Part shown: one piece after another, positions 35,551 to 45,444 of the stretch
Position numbering within the stretch: the first letter of the stretch is position 1
Layout of the letters: the number at the start of each line of letters is the position of its first letter
Made by a program: the position numbers and the translations under genes
Source of the DNA: Muribaculaceae bacterium
GTDB lineage: Bacteria > Bacteroidota > Bacteroidia > Bacteroidales > Muribaculaceae
Assembly: GCA_017399915.1 (NCBI GenBank)
Contig: JAFQAS010000061.1
Location: forward strand, 51,434-115,433
Length of the DNA: 64,000 bases
Reading direction: 5' to 3'
The notes under the pieces: generated by a model
Database searches by the model: none
What the model was told of the DNA's origin: nothing
Seen by the model: the letters and a program-made list of their open reading frames with translations, nothing else

Positions 35551-37002
35551 TTACAAGCTATCACCAAAGTCTTCACGGAACTTGGCTGCAAGGCAATCTT
35601 GCCAATCTCCGATTGCCTCTAATCGACCTGAGAAGAAGCGCAACACTTCAGGCTCATCTTTCCATTTCAAACCACCAATAAGGTGACGATTGTCATATAA
35701 CCACTTCACACGGTCGGCACAATACTTAATTTGAGAAAGTGTGAACACACGACGAGGACATGCCAAACGTAGCAATTCGAGTTCGGCATAATTTTCAGTA
35801 CCATCTTCATTGCGTTGTTCTGAAATAGAACCACGTTCCATACCACGAATACCTCCGGCTATATATAATGCAGCAGCAAGAGCACCGGCAGGATATTGAT
35901 CATGAGGAATATCAGGCAAGAATGCCGAAGCATTGATATGCGCGCCAAGACCTCCGGCAGGTTTCACCATAGGCACTCCATATTCATCAAGTTCTTTCAC
36001 AAGATATTCAATAAATTGAGGCCCTTGGTTGATAATTTCTTCATCCATTGTTTCAAGAAGACCTACTGCCATAGCTTCCATAGCGCGAACTTCCATACCT
36101 CCATATGTCAAGAAACCTTCAAACAATGGAATCAATTCTTTCATCTTCAAGATAAGGTCATTGTTATTAGAAACAATACCACCCCCGCGAGAGAAACCGA
36201 GCTTGCGACTTGAGAAATAGATAAGATCCATCGCATCGGCAATCTTGTGAGTGATTTCTTTGATCGACATATTCTTTGCCGCTTCTTCACGAGTCTTAAT
36301 GAAATACAAGTTATCTTGAAGAAGAGATGCGTCAAGCACTGACATGATTCCATTTTCACGACACACCTTAGCAACCTCAAGCATATTTTCCATCGAGAGT
36401 GGTTGACCTCCAATAAGGTTGGTTCCGGCCTCGATACGCACAAATGGAATGTGTTCGGCTCCCACTTCGGCAATAAGAGCCTTCAAGCGTTCGATATCAA
36501 AATTACCTTTAAATGGGTGTATATAGTCAGGATCAAGACCCTCTTTTGTCACTAATTCCTCAACACGACCACCCATGCGAGTGATATGCGCCTTTGTAGT
36601 GGTAAAGTGGAAGTTCATTGGCACCACATCACCTGGTTTTACAAATGATTCGGCAAGAATATTTTCGCAAGCACGGCCTTGGTGAGCGGGCAAAAAGTAT
36701 TCAGTTTTGAATACTATCTTAAGTGCTGATACAAGTCGATTATATGTCTCTGAACCGGCATAAGAGTCATCAGCCTGCATTGAAGCAGCCACTTGATTAT
36801 CACTCATCGCATTCACACCTGAGTCGGTGAGCATATCCATAAACACGTCTTTGTTTTGGAGCAAGAATGTATTATTTCCGGCTTCACGAATATTTGCTAC
36901 ACGCTCATCTACATTTGGCAAGAATAATTTTTGCACCACGCGCACCTTATGCATTTCCAAAGGCACTTGTTGGTCTTTTTTGTAAAATTTTACGACTGAC
37001 AT
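35551..37002 (-). CDS. Beta-eliminating lyase, tyrosine phenol-lyase/tryptophanase family
   Basis: 483 residues. PLP enzyme family that splits Tyr to phenol, or Trp to indole, plus pyruvate and ammonia. Seen: YAGS (Y81), HQGR (R110), FTTT (T134), N195, D224 for the PLP nitrogen and the PLP-lysine K267 in SSRKLGF. Substrate-pocket residues follow the tyrosine phenol-lyase pattern: MERG (M388, R390) and FF at 456-457, where tryptophanase has Ile and His. One key change is that the Arg normally three residues after D224 is Leu227. It would be annotated automatically as tryptophanase; I think a phenol-lyase-like or altered specificity is more likely. Single gene with its own promoter and terminator. 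Confidence 0.8.
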   Translation of the reverse strand: MSVVKFYKKDQQVPLEMHKVRVVQKLFLPNVDERVANIREAGNNTFLLQNKDVFMDMLTDSGVNAMSDNQVAASMQADDSYAGSETYNRLVSALKIVFKTEYFLPAHQGRACENILAESFVKPGDVVPMNFHFTTTKAHITRMGGRVEELVTKEGLDPDYIHPFKGNFDIERLKALIAEVGAEHIPFVRIEAGTNLIGGQPLSMENMLEVAKVCRENGIMSVLDASLLQDNLYFIKTREEAAKNMSIKEITHKIADAMDLIYFSSRKLGFSRGGGIVSNNNDLILKMKELIPLFEGFLTYGGMEVRAMEAMAVGLLETMDEEIINQGPQFIEYLVKELDEYGVPMVKPAGGLGAHINASAFLPDIPHDQYPAGALAAALYIAGGIRGMERGSISEQRNEDGTENYAELELLRLACPRRVFTLSQIKYCADRVKWLYDNRHLIGGLKWKDEPEVLRFFSGRLEAIGDWQDCLAAKFREDFGDSL

Positions 37003-37059
37003 AGTTTTGATTGATTTATGTTTATTTTCTAATTATTTGCTTAATCTTAAATGCGACCG

Positions 37060-37092
37060 CAAATATAGTGATTAATTTCTATTTTACACAAA
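37060..37092 (-). promoter_or_regulatory. Promoter of the TPL-like gene
   Basis: Minus strand TTTG (37092-37089), 21-base spacer, TATATTTG (37067-37060). Confidence 0.7.
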
Positions 37093-37322
37093 AAACTCAA
37101 TAAAACTTTCATTTTTCCATCTAAATACACATTAAGACTTTCAATTTGACAAAATAATCATTGCTAAAAATCTTATATTTTATTTTTTAACACAACTGCT
37201 ACATTTCACTAAATACCACAATTACATCTTCTTATCCCCAATATGACATTACTTCAACATTTCTTTGTGCATTTTTACACATCTTTTATCCGTATTATAC
37301 GACAAAAACGGCAAAAAATAAG

Positions 37323-37330
37323 TATCTTTG
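37323..37330 (+). promoter_or_regulatory. -7 element of tamB
   Basis: TATCTTTG at 37323-37330, only 15 bases before the ATG at 37346. The TTG that would extend the frame (37328) lies inside it, so it cannot be the start. Confidence 0.6.
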
Positions 37331-37345
37331 CAGTTTGTTATATAT

Positions 37346-40300
37346 ATGAAATTATTATATAAAATAATACGCGCAATTCTTGTCACGCTTTTGGTGCTAA
37401 TCCTTGTTACTCCAATGGCGTTATATGTCATCATTTCACTACCTTGCATGCAAGAGAAGATATGCACAATAACTGAGCGCGAATTATCCAAATTACTTGG
37501 CACGGTCGTAGACATTGGTGGAATGGATATTACACCTTTCACCCATGTGGCATTAAATGATGTAACAATAAAAGACGCATATAGTTCCGAAGCCGTAAAA
37601 CTCGAAACTATTGGTGCGGGCATTGACATTTGGGAGTTATACAAAAATCGCAAAATTATCATCACCCATGCCGAACTCATTGGTCTTGATGCTAAATTAT
37701 ACAAAAAATCACCTTCTTCTCCACTAAACATTTACAACATCATAAAACATCTACAACCTAAAGACAAGACCAAACCTCCTACTAAATTTGATCTTAAGGT
37801 TAACACAGTTGTAATTCGTGACGGGAAAGCGTCATTTGACATTCAATCGGCGCCGACATTAAGCAATCAATTCGATAAAAACCACATTAAAATCACAAAT
37901 CTCAATGCCGATATAATTTTACCACAATTAAAAAACGATGATTTTATCGTTAACATCAAGCGTCTAAATGTCAAAGAAAAATCGGGCATTGATTTAAAAA
38001 AGCTTCAAGGCAATTTTCATATTGCATCTACCGGCATCAACGTTGAAGATTTTGAAATATTTGTTGGAGATTCTAAATTCTTCTTCGCCGATTTAAATCT
38101 CGACTTTAATGATTGGAATGGGTTAAGTAATAAAATAAAAACCGTACCATTAGACATCACTTTAAAGAAGGGTAGCTACATCACCTTAAGTGACTTGGGT
38201 CCATTCTTAAGCGGATTTAAGAATATGCACGAACGTTTTAATCTCGATGTTAGTCTTAATGGAAACATTGAAGATTTGTCGATAAATCGTTTCTATATTA
38301 CCCACAATTCAAAACCTTTAAAAATATCGGCGACCGGGGCTCTTATCGGAATCAAAAAGCCTCAATCAGCCCAAATAAGGCTAAATGATTTAATTCTCAC
38401 AGCCAATGCCGATGATATAAACACAATTCTTGCTGCCGCAAATATTGGCAATCCAAATTTACGCTCCGAAATCGCCCAATTAGGAAATTTCTCCATCAAT
38501 GGGAACTTTAATGGACAACCCCTTGATGCTATTTTCGAAGGTGATATAAACACCGCTTTAGGGAATGCAAATATGCATCTTGATTATACTATCCCTTATG
38601 GGAATAATGCTATCGCACTTAAAGGCAATGTTAATACTTCAAATATAGAATTAGGTAAAATCACTGCTAACAATAAACTTGGTTCTGTCGCAGGAGAAGT
38701 TGCTTTTGATGTAAATATTAACAAAAATAATTATAATGGTTTTGTCGATGGCAACATCAACCATTTCGACTTTAACAATTATCGATACAATAATATCACT
38801 GCCAAAGTTAATGTTGATAACAACTTTATTGAAGGAATTGCCAATATTGATGACCCCAATATCAATATATCAATTGAAGGCGAAGCTAATCTTGATAAAA
38901 ACAATCCGTATATTAATGCCCATGCTCTTGCTAATACTATTAACTTCAACAATATCAATCTAACCAACAAATATCATCATCTGTCAGCCGAAATCGAAGC
39001 GGATCTAAAAGGTCTTGACATTGATAATGCCACTGGACATATAAACGTCAACAATCTTCGTTACAGCAACAATCCCGCAAAAGAGTTGTTTATCGACCAT
39101 ATTGCCATCAATGCTCATAACGAAGGCGTAGACAAACAATCTTTATCAATTTCATCTAATTTCCTTAATGCCTCGATCAATGGGTCTTACTCTTATAAAT
39201 CACTCGTCCCGGCAGTAAAAGATATTCTGTCACACTCTTTCCCTGTCTTTTTTGGGGAGAATGCGCATCAATCGGCAGCGACTCTTACCGCTAATAACAA
39301 AAATAAATTCACATTCGATATTTCTCTTGAAAAAGATGAAAATATTTTCAAATTCTTCAACATTAACACCGACTTGTTTGTTCCTGTTACATTCACTGGG
39401 GAAGTCAATCACCCGGAGCACAAATTAAACATGATTGGAAATATTCCATATATAGCTACAGGGAATAAACTGATAGAAAAAACATATATTGAAGTTGATG
39501 TTGACCAAAGCATTGACCGATGCTTCATGAAACTTTTTACAGAGTTTCCATTTAAAAACGATAATGTGCCGGTAGAGATTTTATGCGATGGGAGCAACAA
39601 CCAATTAGATGCACATCTTAGTTGGGTATTAAATCGCAAAACAGCGTTTAGAGGCGATATTAGCCTATCAACACTCTTCAGCAAAGACGATAACGGCAAA
39701 TTGGTTACTGATTTAAATATCAACCCAAGTAATCTCGTGTTTAACGATAGTGTGTGGACTATTCAACAAGCAAAAATTCACTATGCCGACAAAAACATTG
39801 AAGTACAAAACTTTGATGTCCGACATGGCGACCAATTCATCAACATATCGGGGAAAGCGTCACCTTCGCCCGATGATGTGCTTTGTCTTGACCTCAAAAA
39901 TGTAAATCTCGACTACATTTTCCACACTCTCGAAATCAATAATGCTCTTCTTGGAGGAGATGCCACCGGAACTTTCTTCGCATCACAAGTGTTTAGTGGT
40001 GCTCCAGTTGCATATACTCCAAAATTATTTGTCAAAAACATCAGCTATAATGGCACTGTTCTTGGTGATGCTACGATAAAAGCTCATTGGGACAATAATC
40101 AAAAGGCTGTATCACTCGATGCCGATGTAGCTCAAGAAGATGGCAACCATTCGCGCATTTATGGCGAAATTTTCCCCTTGAGAGAGGCTCTCGACATCAA
40201 ATTTGAGGCAAACAAAATCAAAGTTGGGTTTATGCAACCCTACATGGTGGCATTCGCTTCTGACGTACAAGGTTTTGCTTCGGGCAAAGCGCGCCTTTTT

Positions 40301-41932
40301 GGAACATTTAAGTTGATCGACATGACCGGTGATATTTATGCTCAAGATTTAAAACTTAAAATCAATTTCACCAACACATATTATTCAGCGACCGACTCCA
40401 TCAAACTTCGTCCCGGTCTTATCGACATAAAAGACGTCACCCTCCGTGACCCAAATGGAAATACTGCACTCTTGAATGGTACTGTTCGACACGATTTCTT
40501 TAAAAGACCGGTATTTAATTTCGACATCACTCAAGCAAAGAACTTCTTATGCTATGACGTGAAAGAAAAAATTGGAGAAAGATGGCACGGACATATCAAT
40601 GGTAATGGCTTTGCACATATCGATGGCAAACCGGGGGTTGTAAACATTGGAGTGGAAATGGAAACGGCTCCTCAATCTTCGTTTACATTCATCATCTCCG
40701 ATATGCAAAACGCATATGACTACAAGTTCTTGACGTTCCGCGACAAAAATGCGCTCAAAGAGGTTGGGATTGTAGTCCCTGAAGTTGACAACGAACCGCC
40801 GGCGGTAAAGAAATTCAGAAAACAACAAAAGAAGAAAGAAGAAGACAAGCCTTCGGCCTACAATATGCACATTAACGTTACAGTAACTCCACAAGCACAA
40901 ATGATTCTTGTGATGGACCCAATTGGTGGCGACAAGATAAAGGCTCGCGGCTCCGGTCTGCTCAAAATGGATTACGGATCGGGTAGCGAAGAATTGAAAA
41001 TGTATGGCAACTACGAAATCGATGAGGGCAGCTATAACTTCACTCTTCAAGACATCATTTTGAAAGACTTCAAGATTAAAGACAATAGCTCTATTACTTT
41101 TAATGGCGACCCATTTGCGGCAAAACTCGATATTACCGCTGCATATAATGTGAAAGCAAATCTTAGCGATCTCGATGAATCGTTCTTGGAAGACAAAGAC
41201 CTTAACCGCACAAACGTGCCGGTAGAAGCGTTGTTGTATATCAAAGACGAGATGACTCAGCCCAACATCTCTTTCGGGCTTGACTTCCCCACCCTCAAAG
41301 AGGAATCAAAAAGCAAAGTAAAGAGCATTATCAGCACCGATGAAATGATGAAACGCCAAATCCTTTATTTGTTGGCATTAAACCGTTTCTACACTCCCGA
41401 ATATATGTCGACAACAAAAGGTAACGAGATATTCTCAGTGGCATCTTCAACCCTATCGTCACAACTTAGCAGCATGCTCGGACAGCTAAGTGATAATTGG
41501 AGCATCTCTCCTTATCTCCGAAGCGACCTTGGTGACTTCTCCGATGTGGAAGTTGATGTGGCTCTATCAAGCACCTTATTAAATAATCGCTTGAGATTTA
41601 ACGGGAACTTTGGTTACCGCGACAAATCGCTCAACACCAACCAGTTTATTGGCGACTTCGATATTGAATACTTGCTCAACCCTCGAGGTTCTTGGCGTTT
41701 GAAAGCATATAATAGATACAACGACCAAAACTATTATTTAAAAACCGCTACTACAACACAAGGAGTGGGTATCATGTATCGCCAAGAGTTTAATAACTTC
41801 TTAAACTTTATAAACATCTTTAATTGGGGCAAAAAAGATGATAACAAAGAAGAAGAAACTTCCCCAACCGATTCTACACAAATCGAAGAACCTCAACCTA
41901 TAAAATCCGATAGCCTTATCGTATTTGAATAA
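37346..41932 (+). CDS. tamB: Translocation and assembly module protein TamB
   Basis: 1528 residues, longer than E. coli TamB (about 1260). An N-terminal membrane helix (residues about 5-28) is followed by a very long repetitive beta-rich region that forms the periplasm-spanning lipid groove. The conserved C-terminal DUF490/TamB domain occupies the last 400 residues: NMHINVTVTPQAQMILVMDP, GSYNFTLQDIILKDF, DEMMKRQILYLLALNRFY, SSTLSSQLSSML. A charged C-terminal tail (EEETSPTDSTQIEEP) follows. It assists phospholipid transport to, and protein assembly in, the outer membrane. The ATG at 37346 is preferred over the TTG at 37328 because of the promoter. AGCS paralogue 2 starts 10 bases after its stop. 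Confidence 0.93.
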   Translation: MKLLYKIIRAILVTLLVLILVTPMALYVIISLPCMQEKICTITERELSKLLGTVVDIGGMDITPFTHVALNDVTIKDAYSSEAVKLETIGAGIDIWELYKNRKIIITHAELIGLDAKLYKKSPSSPLNIYNIIKHLQPKDKTKPPTKFDLKVNTVVIRDGKASFDIQSAPTLSNQFDKNHIKITNLNADIILPQLKNDDFIVNIKRLNVKEKSGIDLKKLQGNFHIASTGINVEDFEIFVGDSKFFFADLNLDFNDWNGLSNKIKTVPLDITLKKGSYITLSDLGPFLSGFKNMHERFNLDVSLNGNIEDLSINRFYITHNSKPLKISATGALIGIKKPQSAQIRLNDLILTANADDINTILAAANIGNPNLRSEIAQLGNFSINGNFNGQPLDAIFEGDINTALGNANMHLDYTIPYGNNAIALKGNVNTSNIELGKITANNKLGSVAGEVAFDVNINKNNYNGFVDGNINHFDFNNYRYNNITAKVNVDNNFIEGIANIDDPNINISIEGEANLDKNNPYINAHALANTINFNNINLTNKYHHLSAEIEADLKGLDIDNATGHINVNNLRYSNNPAKELFIDHIAINAHNEGVDKQSLSISSNFLNASINGSYSYKSLVPAVKDILSHSFPVFFGENAHQSAATLTANNKNKFTFDISLEKDENIFKFFNINTDLFVPVTFTGEVNHPEHKLNMIGNIPYIATGNKLIEKTYIEVDVDQSIDRCFMKLFTEFPFKNDNVPVEILCDGSNNQLDAHLSWVLNRKTAFRGDISLSTLFSKDDNGKLVTDLNINPSNLVFNDSVWTIQQAKIHYADKNIEVQNFDVRHGDQFINISGKASPSPDDVLCLDLKNVNLDYIFHTLEINNALLGGDATGTFFASQVFSGAPVAYTPKLFVKNISYNGTVLGDATIKAHWDNNQKAVSLDADVAQEDGNHSRIYGEIFPLREALDIKFEANKIKVGFMQPYMVAFASDVQGFASGKARLFGTFKLIDMTGDIYAQDLKLKINFTNTYYSATDSIKLRPGLIDIKDVTLRDPNGNTALLNGTVRHDFFKRPVFNFDITQAKNFLCYDVKEKIGERWHGHINGNGFAHIDGKPGVVNIGVEMETAPQSSFTFIISDMQNAYDYKFLTFRDKNALKEVGIVVPEVDNEPPAVKKFRKQQKKKEEDKPSAYNMHINVTVTPQAQMILVMDPIGGDKIKARGSGLLKMDYGSGSEELKMYGNYEIDEGSYNFTLQDIILKDFKIKDNSSITFNGDPFAAKLDITAAYNVKANLSDLDESFLEDKDLNRTNVPVEALLYIKDEMTQPNISFGLDFPTLKEESKSKVKSIISTDEMMKRQILYLLALNRFYTPEYMSTTKGNEIFSVASSTLSSQLSSMLGQLSDNWSISPYLRSDLGDFSDVEVDVALSSTLLNNRLRFNGNFGYRDKSLNTNQFIGDFDIEYLLNPRGSWRLKAYNRYNDQNYYLKTATTTQGVGIMYRQEFNNFLNFINIFNWGKKDDNKEEETSPTDSTQIEEPQPIKSDSLIVFE

Positions 41933-41942
41933 CCTCTCAATA

Positions 41943-43346
41943 ATGGAAATTCTTGATATTATTAATGAATATTGGAGTTATGTATTAATCGTTATGCTCC
42001 TTTTCTCGGCATTGTATTTCACAATAAAGACTCGTGGAATGCAATTCACCATGATTGGTGAAATGATTAAAGAGCTCATCAATTCAGGCAAAAAGAACAA
42101 TACCAAAGAGAATAATTCCGATAAAGAAAAGAAAACAGTCAGCTCGTTTCAAGCGTTTGCCGTATCGATTGCAAGCCGTGTAGGCACGGGCAATCTCGCC
42201 GGTGTAGCCACTGCCATTGCCGTTGGTGGACCCGGTGCAGTATTCTGGATGTGGGTTATCGCCCTCCTCGGTGCAACCAATGCGTTTATTGAATCTACAT
42301 TGGCTCAGTTATATAAGGTGAAAGGTAAAGACTCTTTTATGGGAGGACCTGCCTACTATATTAAATATGGTATCGGCAATAAACTTTGGGCAAATACTTT
42401 TGCGGTTCTCATCACCATCACTTTTGGCCTTGCCTACAACTCCGTGCAATCCAACACTATCGCCTCTGCCGTTAATGAATCGATTGGGCTATCACCTACT
42501 ATCGTAGGTATCATTCTCACCATTATGTCGCTTGCCATCATTTGTGGCAGCATTCAGCGCATTTCTCGTTTTAGCGAAATAGTAGTGCCCATAATGGCTC
42601 TTTCATATATTGCACTTGCCATTGTGATTATTGCATTAAATATCGCTCAGATACCGGCAATTATCAAACTAATCGTAACCGAGGCATTTTCTATTGAATC
42701 AACAATAGGCGGAGGGTTGGGAATGGCTATGCTCATGGGCATCAAGCGTGGACTTTTCAGTAACGAGGCCGGAGAGGGTTCTGCCCCCAATGTAGCGGCA
42801 ACAGCATCTGTAACCCACCCTGTTAAACAAGGATTGATACAAACTCTTGCCGTGTATACCGACACATTAATTATATGCACATGCACTGCACTCATAATTC
42901 TATGTAGCGGGGCATTCAATAGCGGAGCTGATGGAATTGTACTCACTCAAGTAGCAATAACACACGAAATAGGTCCAATAGGCACTCATTTCGTCACAAT
43001 TGCTATATTCCTTTTCGCATTTACAAGTATCATTGGCAATTACTACTATGGAGAAACTAATATCCAATTCATGACTGCCAACAAATGGGCTTTGTGGATA
43101 TATCGTGCTGCAGTTGGTGCTATGGTAATGATTGGTGCTATTGCAAGCCTTGACCTCGTGTGGGCTCTCGCCGACATCACTATGGGCATGATGACAATAT
43201 GCAACCTTGCGGCAATTCTTGTACTTGGAAAATATGCGATAATACTTCTCAACGATTATCGCTCTCAAAGGCTCAAAGGATATGATCCCACATATCATTC
43301 ATCTACTATTCCCAAAATCGCATCAAAAACTCGCTGTTGGGAATAA
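41943..43346 (+). CDS. AGCS-family amino acid:sodium symporter (paralogue 2)
   Basis: 467 residues. The family signature is intact: ASRVGTGNLAGVATAIAVGG (about residues 78-97) then PGAVFWMW, and the canonical FSNEAGEGSAPN (about 270-281). The frame is open to a TTG at 41925 that overlaps tamB; the ATG at 41943 gives a normal N-terminus MEILDIINEYW. It lies 10 bases after tamB with no terminator, so it is cotranscribed, although no functional link to TamB is evident. It differs from the paralogue at 3370 in the second motif. Confidence 0.9.
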   Translation: MEILDIINEYWSYVLIVMLLFSALYFTIKTRGMQFTMIGEMIKELINSGKKNNTKENNSDKEKKTVSSFQAFAVSIASRVGTGNLAGVATAIAVGGPGAVFWMWVIALLGATNAFIESTLAQLYKVKGKDSFMGGPAYYIKYGIGNKLWANTFAVLITITFGLAYNSVQSNTIASAVNESIGLSPTIVGIILTIMSLAIICGSIQRISRFSEIVVPIMALSYIALAIVIIALNIAQIPAIIKLIVTEAFSIESTIGGGLGMAMLMGIKRGLFSNEAGEGSAPNVAATASVTHPVKQGLIQTLAVYTDTLIICTCTALIILCSGAFNSGADGIVLTQVAITHEIGPIGTHFVTIAIFLFAFTSIIGNYYYGETNIQFMTANKWALWIYRAAVGAMVMIGAIASLDLVWALADITMGMMTICNLAAILVLGKYAIILLNDYRSQRLKGYDPTYHSSTIPKIASKTRCWE

Positions 43347-43415
43347 AAACCTTAATTCATAATGGGACTGTATCAATATTTTCATATTGACACTTACGCT
43401 TTTTCATCTTTACTA

Positions 43416-44438
43416 CTACAACTCGTTCAACACATTGATTGCAAAGTCAATCATTGTGTCACGTCCTTGCAATGCTGCTTGAGGATCTAAATCCACGGCG
43501 CAATCCTCTGATGGTTCTACACCAAACTCGGTCACCTTACCTTGGGGATCTAATATTGAGCATGCCGAGAATCGCACTCCCCAACCATTAGGCAATTCCG
43601 ATGAATAAGGCATACCGCTCCCCCCACCTGTTGTGGCTCCCACAATCTTCACATTGGGGAGATATTTCATTATCGACACGAAGTTGTTGGCTGCACTGAA
43701 AGTGGAACGATTGGTCAACACCACCACTGCTTTGCCCCACATCACTCGTCCTTGCTCGGCAGGATAATAGTAAAATGGTTCGGGCTTGGAGAAATCATTA
43801 TGTCCGGGACCGGTTTTGTGTGAGATATATCCGGCAAGGGTGCGGTCGGTGATAAAGCGCGACACAAGAGTTTCCACATTTGTGAGGTTTCCACCGCCAT
43901 TGTTGCGCACATCAATAATCAATCCGTTGCAACTAATCAAGTGAAACAACACCTCATCGAGATTGCCCTCACCTATTGCATTTGAGAAACTTGAATAATT
44001 GATATAACCTATATTTTGCGGCAAAATGCCGTAGGTGATTCCACTTGCTTTGCGATAGTTGAAATTCAGATAATATTCTTGCCACAATCGTGCATCATAG
44101 TTTTGTGGATAGTCGCTCCACCAGTTATGATAATACGATATATCAAACGGAGTGATGAGATTGGTGTGGCCGTCGCGTAATTCGTCAAGCATTTCGGAGC
44201 ATACCTGAAATAATTCATAGCGAGTCATTTTATCTTCAAGTCGGGCAGAATATCTGGTATAAATCGAGTCCCAATCAACCCCTTTTTCCTCAAAGAAGCA
44301 ATAATGTTCATCGAGAATAGTCCACAATGCCTCGAAATTGCCTCGCGGGTCGTTTTCCCACTCCTCAACCTCATGGCAAGCACTCGTTGTGAACAACAGC
44401 ATCAATAAGTATATTAGATTTATCTTTTTCATCATCAA
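43416..44438 (-). CDS. S41-family peptidase, lipoprotein
   Basis: 340 residues. A lipoprotein signal peptide with lipobox TSAC (Cys about residue 21), so it is anchored in the envelope. A short N-terminal helical domain (about 30-100) precedes the tail-specific protease core: GLIIDVRNNGGGNLTN (about 173-188), the nucleophile region LTNRSTFSAANNF (about 236-248) and GATTGGGSGMP (about 262-272). No PDZ domain is obvious. S41 enzymes cut C-terminal ends of substrate proteins. It starts 9 bases after the DUF3316-like gene, forming a two-gene unit with it. An alternative start is two codons downstream (MKKINL). Confidence 0.85.
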   Translation of the reverse strand: MMMKKINLIYLLMLLFTTSACHEVEEWENDPRGNFEALWTILDEHYCFFEEKGVDWDSIYTRYSARLEDKMTRYELFQVCSEMLDELRDGHTNLITPFDISYYHNWWSDYPQNYDARLWQEYYLNFNYRKASGITYGILPQNIGYINYSSFSNAIGEGNLDEVLFHLISCNGLIIDVRNNGGGNLTNVETLVSRFITDRTLAGYISHKTGPGHNDFSKPEPFYYYPAEQGRVMWGKAVVVLTNRSTFSAANNFVSIMKYLPNVKIVGATTGGGSGMPYSSELPNGWGVRFSACSILDPQGKVTEFGVEPSEDCAVDLDPQAALQGRDTMIDFAINVLNEL

Positions 44439-44447
44439 CTCCTCCTC

Positions 44448-45293
44448 TTAATATATCGCTGAGATGATGCGTGAATCGCGGTGTGGCACCTTGCCTGGAG
44501 CGATGCTCATAAACTCGCCCGACACCCCAAGCACCACACTGTGCGACACCATCTTTGTGGTCACATCATTCACTTTGGTTGACAAGATATTTCCTTGATA
44601 GCCAAGTCGCAACGCAGTGTTGCTACCGAGATACCAATCGGCCGTCACACGATTTTCCATTTTGAAATAGTTGCCCCACCATGCTGCATGACACAATCCG
44701 TCGTCATTGCCGAGGTATATCTCATAATATAGTTCGCCATAGTCGGGAGCGAAAAACACCCCGGTCAAAGGTATTGTTGGTTGATATCGCAACAATAGTT
44801 TGCGACCAGCCAATCGTGTTGACCACGACAGTTCTCCGGTGAGATTGACCGTCCAAGCAGCCTTGGCCGATGCCGGATTATTGCCATTGCGTGTGCTATA
44901 TATACACCCCACATCGAGCGAAGTGCTACCCCCTGCCGATACGATGAGATTATGAGGCAAACGCCATCGATGAGTCATGCCCCACGACAAATCAAACCCT
45001 GCATACCACATCGACGCATTTCGCACCGGATTGTCGGTTTTATCCACCGTCACAGCCCCAGCCAAACGCATAGACCATCGCTCAGGGTCAAACTTCATTG
45101 CCTGACGGCGTTCATATCGCAAACTAAATTCCAATCCGTCATATTCCAATGGCGACAGATAAGTGTCGGTGATATTGGAACACCCAACACCAACCTCATA
45201 AGCCGATGCCACCGGGCGCACTACAGCCGAATCCTCCTGCGCCATCGCCACCCACGGCAACACCACCATCATCATCAATAAAATCCGTTTCAT
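44448..45293 (-). CDS. DUF3316-like outer-membrane protein
   Basis: 281 residues. Signal peptide (MKRILLMMMVVLPWVAMA, cleavage before QEDS), then a beta-rich body with the pattern ITDTYLSPLEYDGLEFSLRYE (first part about residues 43-56), characteristic of the Bacteroidetes DUF3316 family; probably a barrel. Function unknown. The frame extends five codons upstream (45308), but the MKR start gives the cleaner signal peptide. First gene of a unit with the S41 lipoprotein, which might be its processing partner; that is inference from position. Confidence 0.72.
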   Translation of the reverse strand: MKRILLMMMVVLPWVAMAQEDSAVVRPVASAYEVGVGCSNITDTYLSPLEYDGLEFSLRYERRQAMKFDPERWSMRLAGAVTVDKTDNPVRNASMWYAGFDLSWGMTHRWRLPHNLIVSAGGSTSLDVGCIYSTRNGNNPASAKAAWTVNLTGELSWSTRLAGRKLLLRYQPTIPLTGVFFAPDYGELYYEIYLGNDDGLCHAAWWGNYFKMENRVTADWYLGSNTALRLGYQGNILSTKVNDVTTKMVSHSVVLGVSGEFMSIAPGKVPHRDSRIISAIY

Positions 45294-45444
45294 TATCATA
45301 ATCGACAAATTTACAAATTAAAGAGGAGAACGAAAAAAGGAAACAGAAAAAATTTCCACGATAATCTATTCTATCATTTTTGATGGGAGAAATAAGAGAG
45401 ATAGGAGGAATAGGTCTGCTAAGGCAACTAAGCGCTTCTAAATG

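Larger units (their letters stand above)
37003..37345. other. Divergent intergenic region, TPL-like gene / tamB
   Basis: 343 bases, AT-rich. It holds the minus-strand promoter 37060-37092 and the tamB -7 element 37323-37330. Nothing else recognised between them. Confidence 0.7.

Noticed and set aside
37249..37731. 160-codon open frame on the minus strand across the tamB start
   Set aside because: Runs antisense through the tamB promoter and the conserved tamB N-terminus; no family features.
40547..41050. 167-codon antisense open frame within tamB
   Set aside because: Antisense shadow of the conserved C-terminal TamB region; composition (Phe/Val/His-rich) typical of a reverse frame.
43366..43400. 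Hairpin between AGCS paralogue 2 and the S41 peptidase as a terminator
   Set aside because: Stem has a mismatch and no T-run follows on either strand; support too weak to list.
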